A stretch of DNA of 64,000 nt from G963665925 sp963665925 (GTDB lineage Bacteria; Bacillota; Clostridia; Peptostreptococcales; Acidaminobacteraceae): the NCBI GenBank assembly GCA_963665925.1, contig OY762511.1, forward strand, positions 62,001 through 126,000. Direction: 5' to 3'. A program made the position numbers and the translations under genes. Shown here in pieces: positions 7,077 to 14,693 of this stretch (its first letter is position 1; the number at the start of each line of letters is the position of its first letter). The notes under the pieces were generated by a model. The model saw only the letters and a program-made list of their open reading frames with translations, was not told the DNA's origin and did no database searches.

Positions 7077-7874
7077 TCATGACAGATTTGTCTTCTCGAT
7101 GAGCGATGTCAGTGCTGATTGCACGTTGTCCGATACCGATCGCTGATTATGCGAAAGCGCATCCAGCTTTGCGACCTCAGAGTTGATTTTTCCATTCTCA
7201 TTGGAGATGGACTTCAACAAGTCCGAAATCTCCTTTGCAAAACGCGCTGTGTCATCAGAAAGCTTCTGCACTTCACTTGCAACGACCGCAAAGCCCCTGC
7301 CATGCTCTCCAGCACGTGCAGCTTCAATATTCGCATTGAGTCCCAGTATTTTAATCTGATTGGTAATTTTGTTCACCGCATTGATCATCTGGTCACTTTT
7401 TTGAATAAACACGCCAGATGCTTCTGTAGATTCGTTAAGCTGTCCACTCACAGTTCCAAGAACGCCTACGGTTTCAGAAATCCGTTCAAGCTCACGTTCG
7501 AACTGAGAAGTTGTCTGAGCCACTGCATCCATTTGCAGATTCAACTTCTCGGAAAGTACAATTTGCTGATCAACGATTGTCATCATGACTTGCGCCACAT
7601 CTGACTCAATGATTTTATGAGTTTTCCCAAATTCTTCGTAAAGTGCTTCAATCACAACAGGCACGCCTGTCGCTTCTACAATTGCATCTACCCTGTTTCT
7701 TCTAATTTCAGACATCTCGTCTGTATACGCTATACCTGATTTGCGAGCAAGTTCAATACCTGGTGCATCCATATTCCGATCGACCACCACTGCGATTTCA
7801 ATCCCGTCAAGGTCCTTCATCGCTTTGATTAAATTTGTGCCGCCAAGGCCAGCGCCAACGATTGCAAGTCTCAT
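7077..7874 (-). CDS. Soluble chemoreceptor with N-terminal Rossmann (NAD-binding-like) domain
   Basis: 265 residues. Residues 1-110 look like a dinucleotide-binding Rossmann fold: RLAIVGAGLGGTNLIKAM is a GxGxxG loop, followed by IAVVVDRNMDAPG with an acidic end to strand 2, and AIVEATGVPVVIEAL as in homoserine or aspartate dehydrogenases. Residues 110-265 are a methyl-accepting chemotaxis signalling domain; the conserved tip NIEAARAGEHGRGFAVVA is intact. There is no membrane segment or HAMP. It should therefore be a cytoplasmic receptor feeding CheA, sensing a dinucleotide or redox state (inferred). The frame opens at 7937, but ATG 7872-7874 has GGGGGAAG upstream and starts the GxGxxG domain. 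Very short for a receptor. Confidence 0.85.
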   Translation of the reverse strand: MRLAIVGAGLGGTNLIKAMKDLDGIEIAVVVDRNMDAPGIELARKSGIAYTDEMSEIRRNRVDAIVEATGVPVVIEALYEEFGKTHKIIESDVAQVMMTIVDQQIVLSEKLNLQMDAVAQTTSQFERELERISETVGVLGTVSGQLNESTEASGVFIQKSDQMINAVNKITNQIKILGLNANIEAARAGEHGRGFAVVASEVQKLSDDTARFAKEISDLLKSISNENGKINSEVAKLDALSHNQRSVSDNVQSALTSLIEKTNLS

Positions 7875-8010
7875 TATGCTTCCCCCCGTTTTGTTAAATT
7901 GCATATGTATTATATCTAATCTCTCTACTCGGAACAACCTACATTAGAAATTGCATACCAGCATCACATTAATCGATGTTCCCATACCATTTACATCATA
8001 TTCCAACGCA

Positions 8011-8045
8011 TCAAAAAATCAACCCCTGATTTATAATCAGGGGTT
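8011..8045 (-). terminator. Terminator of the peptidoglycan-binding gene
   Basis: Stem AACCCCTGATTATAAATCAGGGGTT (8021-8045) with T run TTGATTTTTTG on the minus strand, 13 bases after the stop codon of the gene at 8058. Confidence 0.88.
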
Positions 8046-8057
8046 AAAATTTCTTAA

Positions 8058-9389
8058 TTATTCCAAACCAGCTGCAATGCGAACATTTTTCTGATGTTTT
8101 TCATCGATTTTTCGATTTGCATGAAGCTTTGAGTCCTTGAAATGCAGGCACAGATGACCATCGAAGTCATTGCCCTTTACAGAGTCAAAATTATAGCCGT
8201 AGCCATAGCCGCCGCTTCTTACATTTATATACTGACCTTCAGGCATATTGTCCATGCCTGCATGGGGCATTCCATTTAAGGATGCGGCAATGACCCTTCC
8301 ATTAAAGTGTACGAGTACAGGGCGTCTGATCCAGCTGTATTCACCACCCCATAAGGACTTGATGATATGGGCATCTTCTGCGGTCAGCGGTTCGACATCA
8401 GAATGAACGCCGCCATAAGCCGCAAGCATTTTAAAGGTTGTGCCCGTATAGAAATCCTCAATGACAAAGACCGTCTTGCCCTTATCAATCATTTCCATAA
8501 CCGTTGACCAAGGCAGGTATTCTCCAAATCGCCTTTCAGACGACTGACGTGATACAACCTGCACTTGGTTTACATAACCAAGCTGTATCATTTTTGCAAT
8601 GGTTTCCATACCAGCGACGCCATCTGCTTTGAGATTGTATTTTTCCTGAAATGCCTTTACGGCCGCTTCAGTTTCTTCACCGTAAAAATCGCTAAACGTA
8701 TCTGTTTCAAGACAGCCTTCCTTGTAAAGCACCTGCTGAATGAGCGCGACTTCCTGGTGGTGAACACCTGGAATCAGCATGTCCTTGGTTATGGTACCAA
8801 GGCTTTCAAGGGTTTCGGTTTCACCCTCTGAGTAAGTCTCAGCAAGAAAGAGACAGCCCGCCTCTTGAATGGCATGAAGCGTTAGCGTTCCCGCAATGCC
8901 ATCCGCAGTAAGACCCATGTCGGACTGGAACGCCCGAACAGCTTCTGTCGTCTGCTTTCCATAATATTCAATGGATTCATCAATATCCAAGTATCCCAGC
9001 GCCATGAGCGCTTCCTGCAATTCTTTTACAGAAAGGTTCTCATTGCCGGGCTTTAACATGAGTGTATCAATTTCACCCATCAGATTCAGTTCAAACATTT
9101 TTTCAATGGTATTGCGACCGGCAATACCATCTGCCGTAAGACCATTGTCCTTCTGAAATGCTGTAATTGCTGCCTTGACCTGGTCGTCATAGACATCGCC
9201 TAGGGTATCCACATCCAGATACCCAGCACGTTTCAAGCCGTTTTGGATATGTAAGACATCGCTGTGCTCCACATCGAGCTCATATTTTTTCAATTCGAAA
9301 TATGTATCCATTTTTTCAGTGGCAAAGGCTGCGCCCATACCTGAAAATAAAAGCAATCCCACAAGAACTGCGGTTATCCTCTTAATCAT
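8058..9389 (-). CDS. Secreted protein with three peptidoglycan-binding repeats
   Basis: 443 residues. A Sec signal peptide (ITAVLVGLLLFSGMGAAFA) is followed by three PG_binding_1 domains at about residues 35-110, 112-185 and 205-285. Each ends in a form of AFQ.(D/E)(N/M/Y).LTADGIAG..T. The C-terminal 155 residues form an unrecognised domain with FVIEDFYTGTTFKML, GGVHSDVEPLT and FDGHLCLHFKDSKLH; the conserved His, Asp and Cys could make a catalytic or metal site, but I do not identify an enzyme. It is a cell-wall-associated protein by its repeats. Single gene with its own terminator, facing away from tcdA by 120 bases. Confidence 0.85.
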   Translation of the reverse strand: MIKRITAVLVGLLLFSGMGAAFATEKMDTYFELKKYELDVEHSDVLHIQNGLKRAGYLDVDTLGDVYDDQVKAAITAFQKDNGLTADGIAGRNTIEKMFELNLMGEIDTLMLKPGNENLSVKELQEALMALGYLDIDESIEYYGKQTTEAVRAFQSDMGLTADGIAGTLTLHAIQEAGCLFLAETYSEGETETLESLGTITKDMLIPGVHHQEVALIQQVLYKEGCLETDTFSDFYGEETEAAVKAFQEKYNLKADGVAGMETIAKMIQLGYVNQVQVVSRQSSERRFGEYLPWSTVMEMIDKGKTVFVIEDFYTGTTFKMLAAYGGVHSDVEPLTAEDAHIIKSLWGGEYSWIRRPVLVHFNGRVIAASLNGMPHAGMDNMPEGQYINVRSGGYGYGYNFDSVKGNDFDGHLCLHFKDSKLHANRKIDEKHQKNVRIAAGLE

Positions 9390-9511
9390 TTATAGCCTCC
9401 TGCACAATGACGCTTAAACTCGCTTATCAACAAATCTACCTAAACTAATCTTAGCACTCCTGGTTGACATAAACAAGATAACCGATTATTACATTTCAAA
9501 AACACACATTT

Positions 9512-10237
9512 TTAGATTGATTGCCATTCTATCAGATCGCGTACAACCTTGGATGCACAAATCATCCCTGCTACCGATGGAACAAAGGCGACCGAACCAG
9601 GCGTCTGTTTTCGGGGCACGTCAGGATTCACATCAAGGGCCTGGGGCTTGACGGGTGTTTCATCAGAAAAGCATACATTCAGCTTCTTGACGCCACGGGC
9701 CTTCAGTTCCTTGCGCATGACCTTGGCAAGGGGACACGTATGGGTTTTTGATATGTCCACAATTTCAAAGCGTGTCGGGTCCATCTTGTTGCCGGTCCCC
9801 ATGCTCGAAATGACAGGTACACCATGCTTCCAGCAGCGCTCAATCAGGTCGAGCTTTGACGATACCATATCAATGGCATCGACGACATAATCCCAGCTGG
9901 CACTGAATATTTCACCTGCATTTTCTGCAGTATATTTCGTATCGTATACCGTCACTTCAATCTCGGGATAGATGCGCTTGACGCGTTCTTCCATAAGGTG
10001 GACCTTTGACATGCCCACTGTGTCAGGAAAGGCATGGAGCTGTCTGTTCACATTTGTAATATCCACCGTGTCAAAGTCCACAAGGACCAGGTGTCCTACA
10101 CCAACTCTGGCAAGTGCCTCTGCTGCAAAGGAGCCCACACCGCCAACACCGAATACGGCTACTGTTGACGCATGCAGCCTTTCAAGGCCTTCTGCGCCAA
10201 ATACCATTTCTGATCTGGTAAACTGATTTCTGTTCAT
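9512..10237 (-). CDS. tcdA: tRNA threonylcarbamoyladenosine dehydratase
   Basis: E1-like ATP-dependent enzyme that cyclises t6A to ct6A at position 37 of ANN-decoding tRNAs. 241 residues, usual length. The nucleotide loop VAVFGVGGVGSFAAEALAR is at residues 27-45. VLVDFDTVDITNVNRQ follows, with the conserved Asp and the N-x-x-R-Q motif. FGSxxx-type C-terminal ends TPGSVAFVPSVAGM are typical of CsdL/TcdA rather than MoeB or ThiF. AACGGAGGTTG lies just before the ATG. It lies downstream of the molybdopterin oxidoreductase by 58 bases with no obvious terminator, so it may be co-transcribed. Confidence 0.93.
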   Translation of the reverse strand: MNRNQFTRSEMVFGAEGLERLHASTVAVFGVGGVGSFAAEALARVGVGHLVLVDFDTVDITNVNRQLHAFPDTVGMSKVHLMEERVKRIYPEIEVTVYDTKYTAENAGEIFSASWDYVVDAIDMVSSKLDLIERCWKHGVPVISSMGTGNKMDPTRFEIVDISKTHTCPLAKVMRKELKARGVKKLNVCFSDETPVKPQALDVNPDVPRKQTPGSVAFVPSVAGMICASKVVRDLIEWQSI

Positions 10238-10295
10238 TACAACCTCCGTTCAATCTGCGCATATGGCTTTACTGATTTTATGCACAGACATTAGT

Positions 10296-12305
10296 CTATC
10301 CTTTTTGAGCATCTTTTACAAAGGCTGTTTTTGACAATTTGACGAAGGTATCGTAGTATGCCGCCTGATCGCCAAAAGCGCACGTAAGTGGCTCAGTCAA
10401 TGTGTTCACTGCACCGACGCGGCGCCAAGTCCCTTCAATTATTTTCACTGTGCCCTGCAGAACTGCAGAGTCAATCACAGCCTCACAGCTAAGGCGGCCA
10501 GTCCGCGATATGACCTCTACAACGTCTCCCGACTCAAGGGTGTGCGCTTGAGCCTCCTCTGGTGAGACGTGGACCTTGGGAATCCCTTCATGATTTCTGT
10601 AATGCTGCGAATGCATGGAGGATGCATCATGCGGTGTAATCAGGCGCAGGGGATATCCGGCTTCATTCAGCTTCCCTGGGTCATAACAGGTTGTTTTTTC
10701 TAGACCCAGCGCTGCTGCGGACTCTGACACAAACTCAAACTTCCCGCTCGGTGTGTCAAAGACACGATTTGCCCAGGGAACCGCTTCCACGTCAATTGCG
10801 AAAGGCGCGGTTTTCAGGGTCTCATATTCCAGGCCAAAGGCTTGTGTCAGCGGCTTAAATGCCTTTTCAAAGAAAACATCGCGTTCAACATTCGGATAGG
10901 CTTCAAGCGCCATTCGCTCTGCCAGCATACGGAAGAGCTCGTACTCCCCAATCATTCCATCTGGCGCCTCAACACACTTGTTTGCGTAGACCAGATAGGG
11001 AGAATACATCGATGAATATACGAAATCAGACTCTTCAAATATGCTCGTCGCAGGCAAGACCAGATCAGCCTCCCTAGCCGTGTCGGTCATGAACATATCG
11101 ACAACCACGCAAAAGTCTGTCTTGTTCAGTGCCTCAATCATTTGGTCCGTATTCGGTACTTGAACAACTGGATTGGCTTTTGCAATCCAAAGGAATTCCA
11201 CTTCCGGGTCACAAGCATTCAAAATGAAGGAAGCCGCCTGTGCTGGCTTATAGTTTCTGGACTGAAGAGCGAAACTTTCGGACTCAGGTCCGTAGCCTTC
11301 AACATACATGGCTATGCTCTTATTCGCATAGGTGACCCCGCCGCCGGATATGCCAATATTTCCTGTAATCGCGCCGAGGGCATCGATGGCGCGAATATTA
11401 TTTCCGCCATTCACATAACGCTGCATGCCATAGCCAAGTACTATGGACGCAGGCTTGGCCTTTCCATATTCGTCGGCAAGGCGTTCGATGACTTCAAGAG
11501 AAAGTCCTGTTCGTTCCTCAGCAATGGACATGTCAAAGGCCATGACAGCCTCAAGGTAGTCCCTGTAACCCAGGGTATGGTTCTCAATAAAGGCTTGATC
11601 CACATAGCCCTTTTCAATGAGTATGCGTGCCATGGAAAAGGCGAGTGCACCATCTCCACCAGGCTTGACCTGAACATGCCAGTCTGCCATGGCTGCTGTT
11701 TTTGTTCTGAAGGGGTCAATACAAACGACTTTCCCACCATTTTTCTGCACAGCCCTAATTGCCCTGGCAAAATGTATGTTGGTTGCAGCAGGGTTTCTTC
11801 CCCAAATAATCATGTACTTAGAGCCTGAAAGATCGTCTGCGCTATGGCCCTTTGGACTTCCAAAGTCAATTTTTTGTGCTACGATTCCCGCTTTCCAGCA
11901 TAGACTCCCTACGGAGCTGGGAACACTGACGCCGCCGAGATGGTTGAAAAACATTTCATCGACGGACTTGGACAGGCCGCTATAGCCGCAATCGAATATA
12001 TGCATAATTGCCTGAGGACCAGATGTCTTCATAACCTGCTTGATTCTGTCCGTAATGATTTCAATTGCATCATTCCAGGTAATCTCCTCAAAACGATCTC
12101 CTCTTTTCAGAAGTGGTGTTTTCAGCCTGTCCTGACTGTACATGCGTTCAATATGGGCACGCCCTTTACTGCATATGGCTCCCCGCGTCACAGGATGCTC
12201 CGGGTCACCCTTAACCTCTATGACCTTGCCATCTTCCACCTTCACCAGAAAACCGCAGGCATCAAAGCAGTCCAGCGGGCAGGCTGACCTGATAATTTTA
12301 GACAT
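10296..12305 (-). CDS. Molybdopterin-dependent oxidoreductase (DMSO-reductase family)
   Basis: 669 residues. Residues 5-45 carry the [4Fe-4S] ligands in CPLDCFDACGF and later GAICSKG. Then molybdopterin-oxidoreductase domains (FEEITWNDAIEIITDRIK; IWGRNPAATNIHFARAI; ATSIFEESDFVYSS) and a C-terminal molydopterin dinucleotide-binding domain (LRLITPHDASSMHSQHYRN...SGDVVEVISRTGRLSC). SLCWKAG near residue 140 is a possible Mo-ligand cysteine. No Tat signal is seen, so it is cytoplasmic; the substrate is unknown. ATG 12303-12305 is preferred over the ATG six bases upstream because AAGGA then has proper spacing. It overlaps the aminotransferase gene by 8 bases. Confidence 0.88.
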   Translation of the reverse strand: MSKIIRSACPLDCFDACGFLVKVEDGKVIEVKGDPEHPVTRGAICSKGRAHIERMYSQDRLKTPLLKRGDRFEEITWNDAIEIITDRIKQVMKTSGPQAIMHIFDCGYSGLSKSVDEMFFNHLGGVSVPSSVGSLCWKAGIVAQKIDFGSPKGHSADDLSGSKYMIIWGRNPAATNIHFARAIRAVQKNGGKVVCIDPFRTKTAAMADWHVQVKPGGDGALAFSMARILIEKGYVDQAFIENHTLGYRDYLEAVMAFDMSIAEERTGLSLEVIERLADEYGKAKPASIVLGYGMQRYVNGGNNIRAIDALGAITGNIGISGGGVTYANKSIAMYVEGYGPESESFALQSRNYKPAQAASFILNACDPEVEFLWIAKANPVVQVPNTDQMIEALNKTDFCVVVDMFMTDTAREADLVLPATSIFEESDFVYSSMYSPYLVYANKCVEAPDGMIGEYELFRMLAERMALEAYPNVERDVFFEKAFKPLTQAFGLEYETLKTAPFAIDVEAVPWANRVFDTPSGKFEFVSESAAALGLEKTTCYDPGKLNEAGYPLRLITPHDASSMHSQHYRNHEGIPKVHVSPEEAQAHTLESGDVVEVISRTGRLSCEAVIDSAVLQGTVKIIEGTWRRVGAVNTLTEPLTCAFGDQAAYYDTFVKLSKTAFVKDAQKG

Positions 12306-13131
12306 TCTCATAATCCTTTTCTATGGCTCTTTCAAATGCTTCAGAAATCCTTGCAATCAAGGGATGATCCGCAGAAGCATACACTCTTTTTCCTATTGAT
12401 TTTACCGGCAGAACATGAATGGATGTTCCTGTTAAAAACACACCATGAAACGCCTCAAGGCTGTCTACAGGTATGGGATTGTTTACAAGTTCTATGCCTT
12501 CATCCAACAAAACCGCTTTCAGCTTGGCCCGCGTTATGCCGTGAAGAATATCCGACTCCGGTGCCGAGTATACCTTGTCCCCCTTCACGAAGAAGAGGTT
12601 GGAACGGGAGCCTTCAGTAAGACAGCCATTGCGATCAGAAAGAAGGACCTCGAACACGCCCGTTTCCTTTCTCATTGCGACAACGGTTTCAATGAGCTTG
12701 TTGTGATAGATTTTAGCATTGGGATTGGCACGCTCTGAGCTCAGTATCTCCGTATCCACGCCCGCTGCATAGGTCTCTTTGTCAGGATAATAGCTTGCAA
12801 TTGGAAACATGCACCACGAACAGGTTGGATGCCCAATATTCCAGATAACGATTTTTATATTTTGGTTCTTAATGTGCTCTGCCATAACCAAATCATGAAA
12901 ATGCAGGTTTATTCCATCAATCCACGCTGGCATCTTTTTGTCTTTCAGCAGAATGCCAAGAGAATCCTTCAGCCGGTCCAAATGGGCCTTAAGAAATACA
13001 GCCTTACCATCACGAATGCGAATCACTTCGTAGACCACCGGATTCTCGACTGACTGATTGCGTATCTGATTTGGAATATGTTCGAGTATACCATTAAAAA
13101 TCCACCACTTGCTCGAGGTTTCAATTTTCAT
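12298..13131 (-). CDS. Class IV aminotransferase (branched-chain / D-amino acid / ADC-lyase fold)
   Basis: 277 residues, PLP enzyme. The Schiff-base lysine is likely in KIYHNKLIETV (about residue 150). LTEGSRSNLFFV is the phosphate-side Glu motif, and HGITRAKLKAVLLDEG follows. The substrate cannot be told from sequence alone; pabC is encoded separately at 34769, so this is probably an amino-acid transaminase. ATG 13129-13131 has AGGAGG 7 bases upstream; the longer frame to 13188 lacks a ribosome site. Its stop is embedded in the start of the molybdopterin oxidoreductase (8-base overlap), which suggests linked roles in amino or keto acid metabolism. Confidence 0.87.
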   Translation of the reverse strand: MKIETSSKWWIFNGILEHIPNQIRNQSVENPVVYEVIRIRDGKAVFLKAHLDRLKDSLGILLKDKKMPAWIDGINLHFHDLVMAEHIKNQNIKIVIWNIGHPTCSWCMFPIASYYPDKETYAAGVDTEILSSERANPNAKIYHNKLIETVVAMRKETGVFEVLLSDRNGCLTEGSRSNLFFVKGDKVYSAPESDILHGITRAKLKAVLLDEGIELVNNPIPVDSLEAFHGVFLTGTSIHVLPVKSIGKRVYASADHPLIARISEAFERAIEKDYENV

Positions 13132-13259
13132 GTGCACACCTCCTGAGTGTCCTCGTAATTTACTGGCGCAGTTGCAAGCGCCCTTCATTTTGTATTATAG
13201 TACATAATTCTCTAAAGTATGCTGCATTCCTTCAATATCCTTGTGTTTAAAAACAAATA

Positions 13260-13306
13260 GGACCAACGAAATGCCTCCATAAATCGAAGGGCCTTTTCAT
13301 TGGTCC
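13260..13306 (-). terminator. Terminator after the MacB-type operon
   Basis: GGACCAATGAAAAGG pairs with CCTCC..TTTCGTTGGTCC, with one G-U pair, and a TTTGTTTTT tail on the minus strand. It follows the permease stop by about 65 bases. Confidence 0.6.
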
Positions 13307-13370
13307 ATTTTAATACAAAGCACTGCTACGTCATTTTATAAAGCGCAGCTGCTTATATGACAGGGTCCCT

Positions 13371-14693
13371 CTAGGAATCCGTACGTATGGCTTCAAGAGC
13401 TGAAAGACGCATGGCCCGTCTCGCCGGATAGTAGCCCGAAAGGACTCCGACAAGAATTGAAAAAACCAAGCTCAGCCCAATCAGCCACAGGGGAATGACT
13501 GAAATGCTTGACGCATCTCCGTATCCACCATTCATGAAGTTGAAGCCAATATTGTTAATAAGTTTGGAAATGCCGATACTGAGCACAATGCCCACAAGGC
13601 CTCCGAGAAGACCAATCAGGCCTGCCTCAAAGAGAAATAGCCTTTTGATGTCCTTGAGTTCAGCGCCAAGCACCTTCATGACTCCGATTTCACGGGTCCG
13701 TTCATAAATGGACATGATCATGGTATTGGTGATTCCCAGCGCCGCTACAAAGAGCGATACTGCCCCAATACCTCCAAGAACAGCCTGTATGCCTGCCGAT
13801 GTCTGCTTCATGTTTTCAAGAATGTCCGTCAGTGACCAGGCTTCCAGGCCCAGGGCCTTGATCTGGTCCTGAACCTCTTTCACGTTCTTCATGTCATCGA
13901 CTTTGACCTTAACGCTTTCGTACTTGTTTTCATCGTCATCGTGCCGTCTTCTGTCATTGGTTTCACTATTCTTATTTCTGCGGGCAACTTCCTCCTGGAT
14001 CTTTGTAAGCTGGTCAATATCCATATAGGCATTCCAGTTGTATTCGCCATTGCTTTCGGCTAAAATGCCCACCACGTTAAGCTTTCTTCCCCGTGGCCGA
14101 CCCTCGCCGCCATACTCTTCATTCAAAATCATTTTTATATTGGTGTTCATCAGGTCAATATCGACGGGCTCCCACCTTCTTGACCGAGACTTGGGATCAT
14201 AAAACTGCTGGCTCACTTCCTGACCAAATACAATTTCGTTTTTCCCTAGCTTTTCTGGCAGTCTTCCCTGCTGTGTGAGGAAGTCGAACTCCGGCATGGC
14301 GTCCACATCGACACCATTGATTGAAATTCCAGCCTCATAGCGCCCAGCAATCAAATCCACATAAACATTCATAAAGGGCATCACAGCTGAAACATGGTCT
14401 ATATCACGCATAAGCTCCACTGCCTTATCATCGAGGGCAATCTTCTTCTGCGGTCCGCTTTCCTCTTCTTCGTCACCCCAGCGATCCCATTTGGGATAAA
14501 CATCTATGAGTGTCAGACTGCCCATGTCCTCCAGATTCTTCATGAAGGTTTCCTGCATGCCAATCCCAAGGGAAAGCATGACAATGATTGAAGCTGTCCC
14601 AATAATAACGCCAAGTACCGTCAGGAAGGTCCGTGCCTTTCGTCTCCAAAGGTTTCTGAGTCCCATCGCGATTAAATCACGACTATTCATCAT
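13371..14693 (-). CDS. MacB/FtsX-type ABC transporter permease
   Basis: 440 residues. One N-terminal membrane helix (FLTVLGVIIGTASIIVMLSLGIG, residues 20-42), a large extracytoplasmic MacB periplasmic-core-type domain (about 45-290) with an unusually charged stretch rich in Arg, Asp and Glu near residues 240-260, then three C-terminal FtsX helices (ALGITNTMIMSIYERTREIG; GLLGGLVGIVLSIGI; WLIGLSLVFSILVGVLSGYY). Such permeases act in export or mechanotransmission rather than import. GGAGGAAG lies before tandem ATGs at 14691-14693 and 14688-14690. It overlaps the stop of the CARDB protein gene and is the last gene of a three-gene operon. Confidence 0.9.
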   Translation of the reverse strand: MMNSRDLIAMGLRNLWRRKARTFLTVLGVIIGTASIIVMLSLGIGMQETFMKNLEDMGSLTLIDVYPKWDRWGDEEEESGPQKKIALDDKAVELMRDIDHVSAVMPFMNVYVDLIAGRYEAGISINGVDVDAMPEFDFLTQQGRLPEKLGKNEIVFGQEVSQQFYDPKSRSRRWEPVDIDLMNTNIKMILNEEYGGEGRPRGRKLNVVGILAESNGEYNWNAYMDIDQLTKIQEEVARRNKNSETNDRRRHDDDENKYESVKVKVDDMKNVKEVQDQIKALGLEAWSLTDILENMKQTSAGIQAVLGGIGAVSLFVAALGITNTMIMSIYERTREIGVMKVLGAELKDIKRLFLFEAGLIGLLGGLVGIVLSIGISKLINNIGFNFMNGGYGDASSISVIPLWLIGLSLVFSILVGVLSGYYPARRAMRLSALEAIRTDS

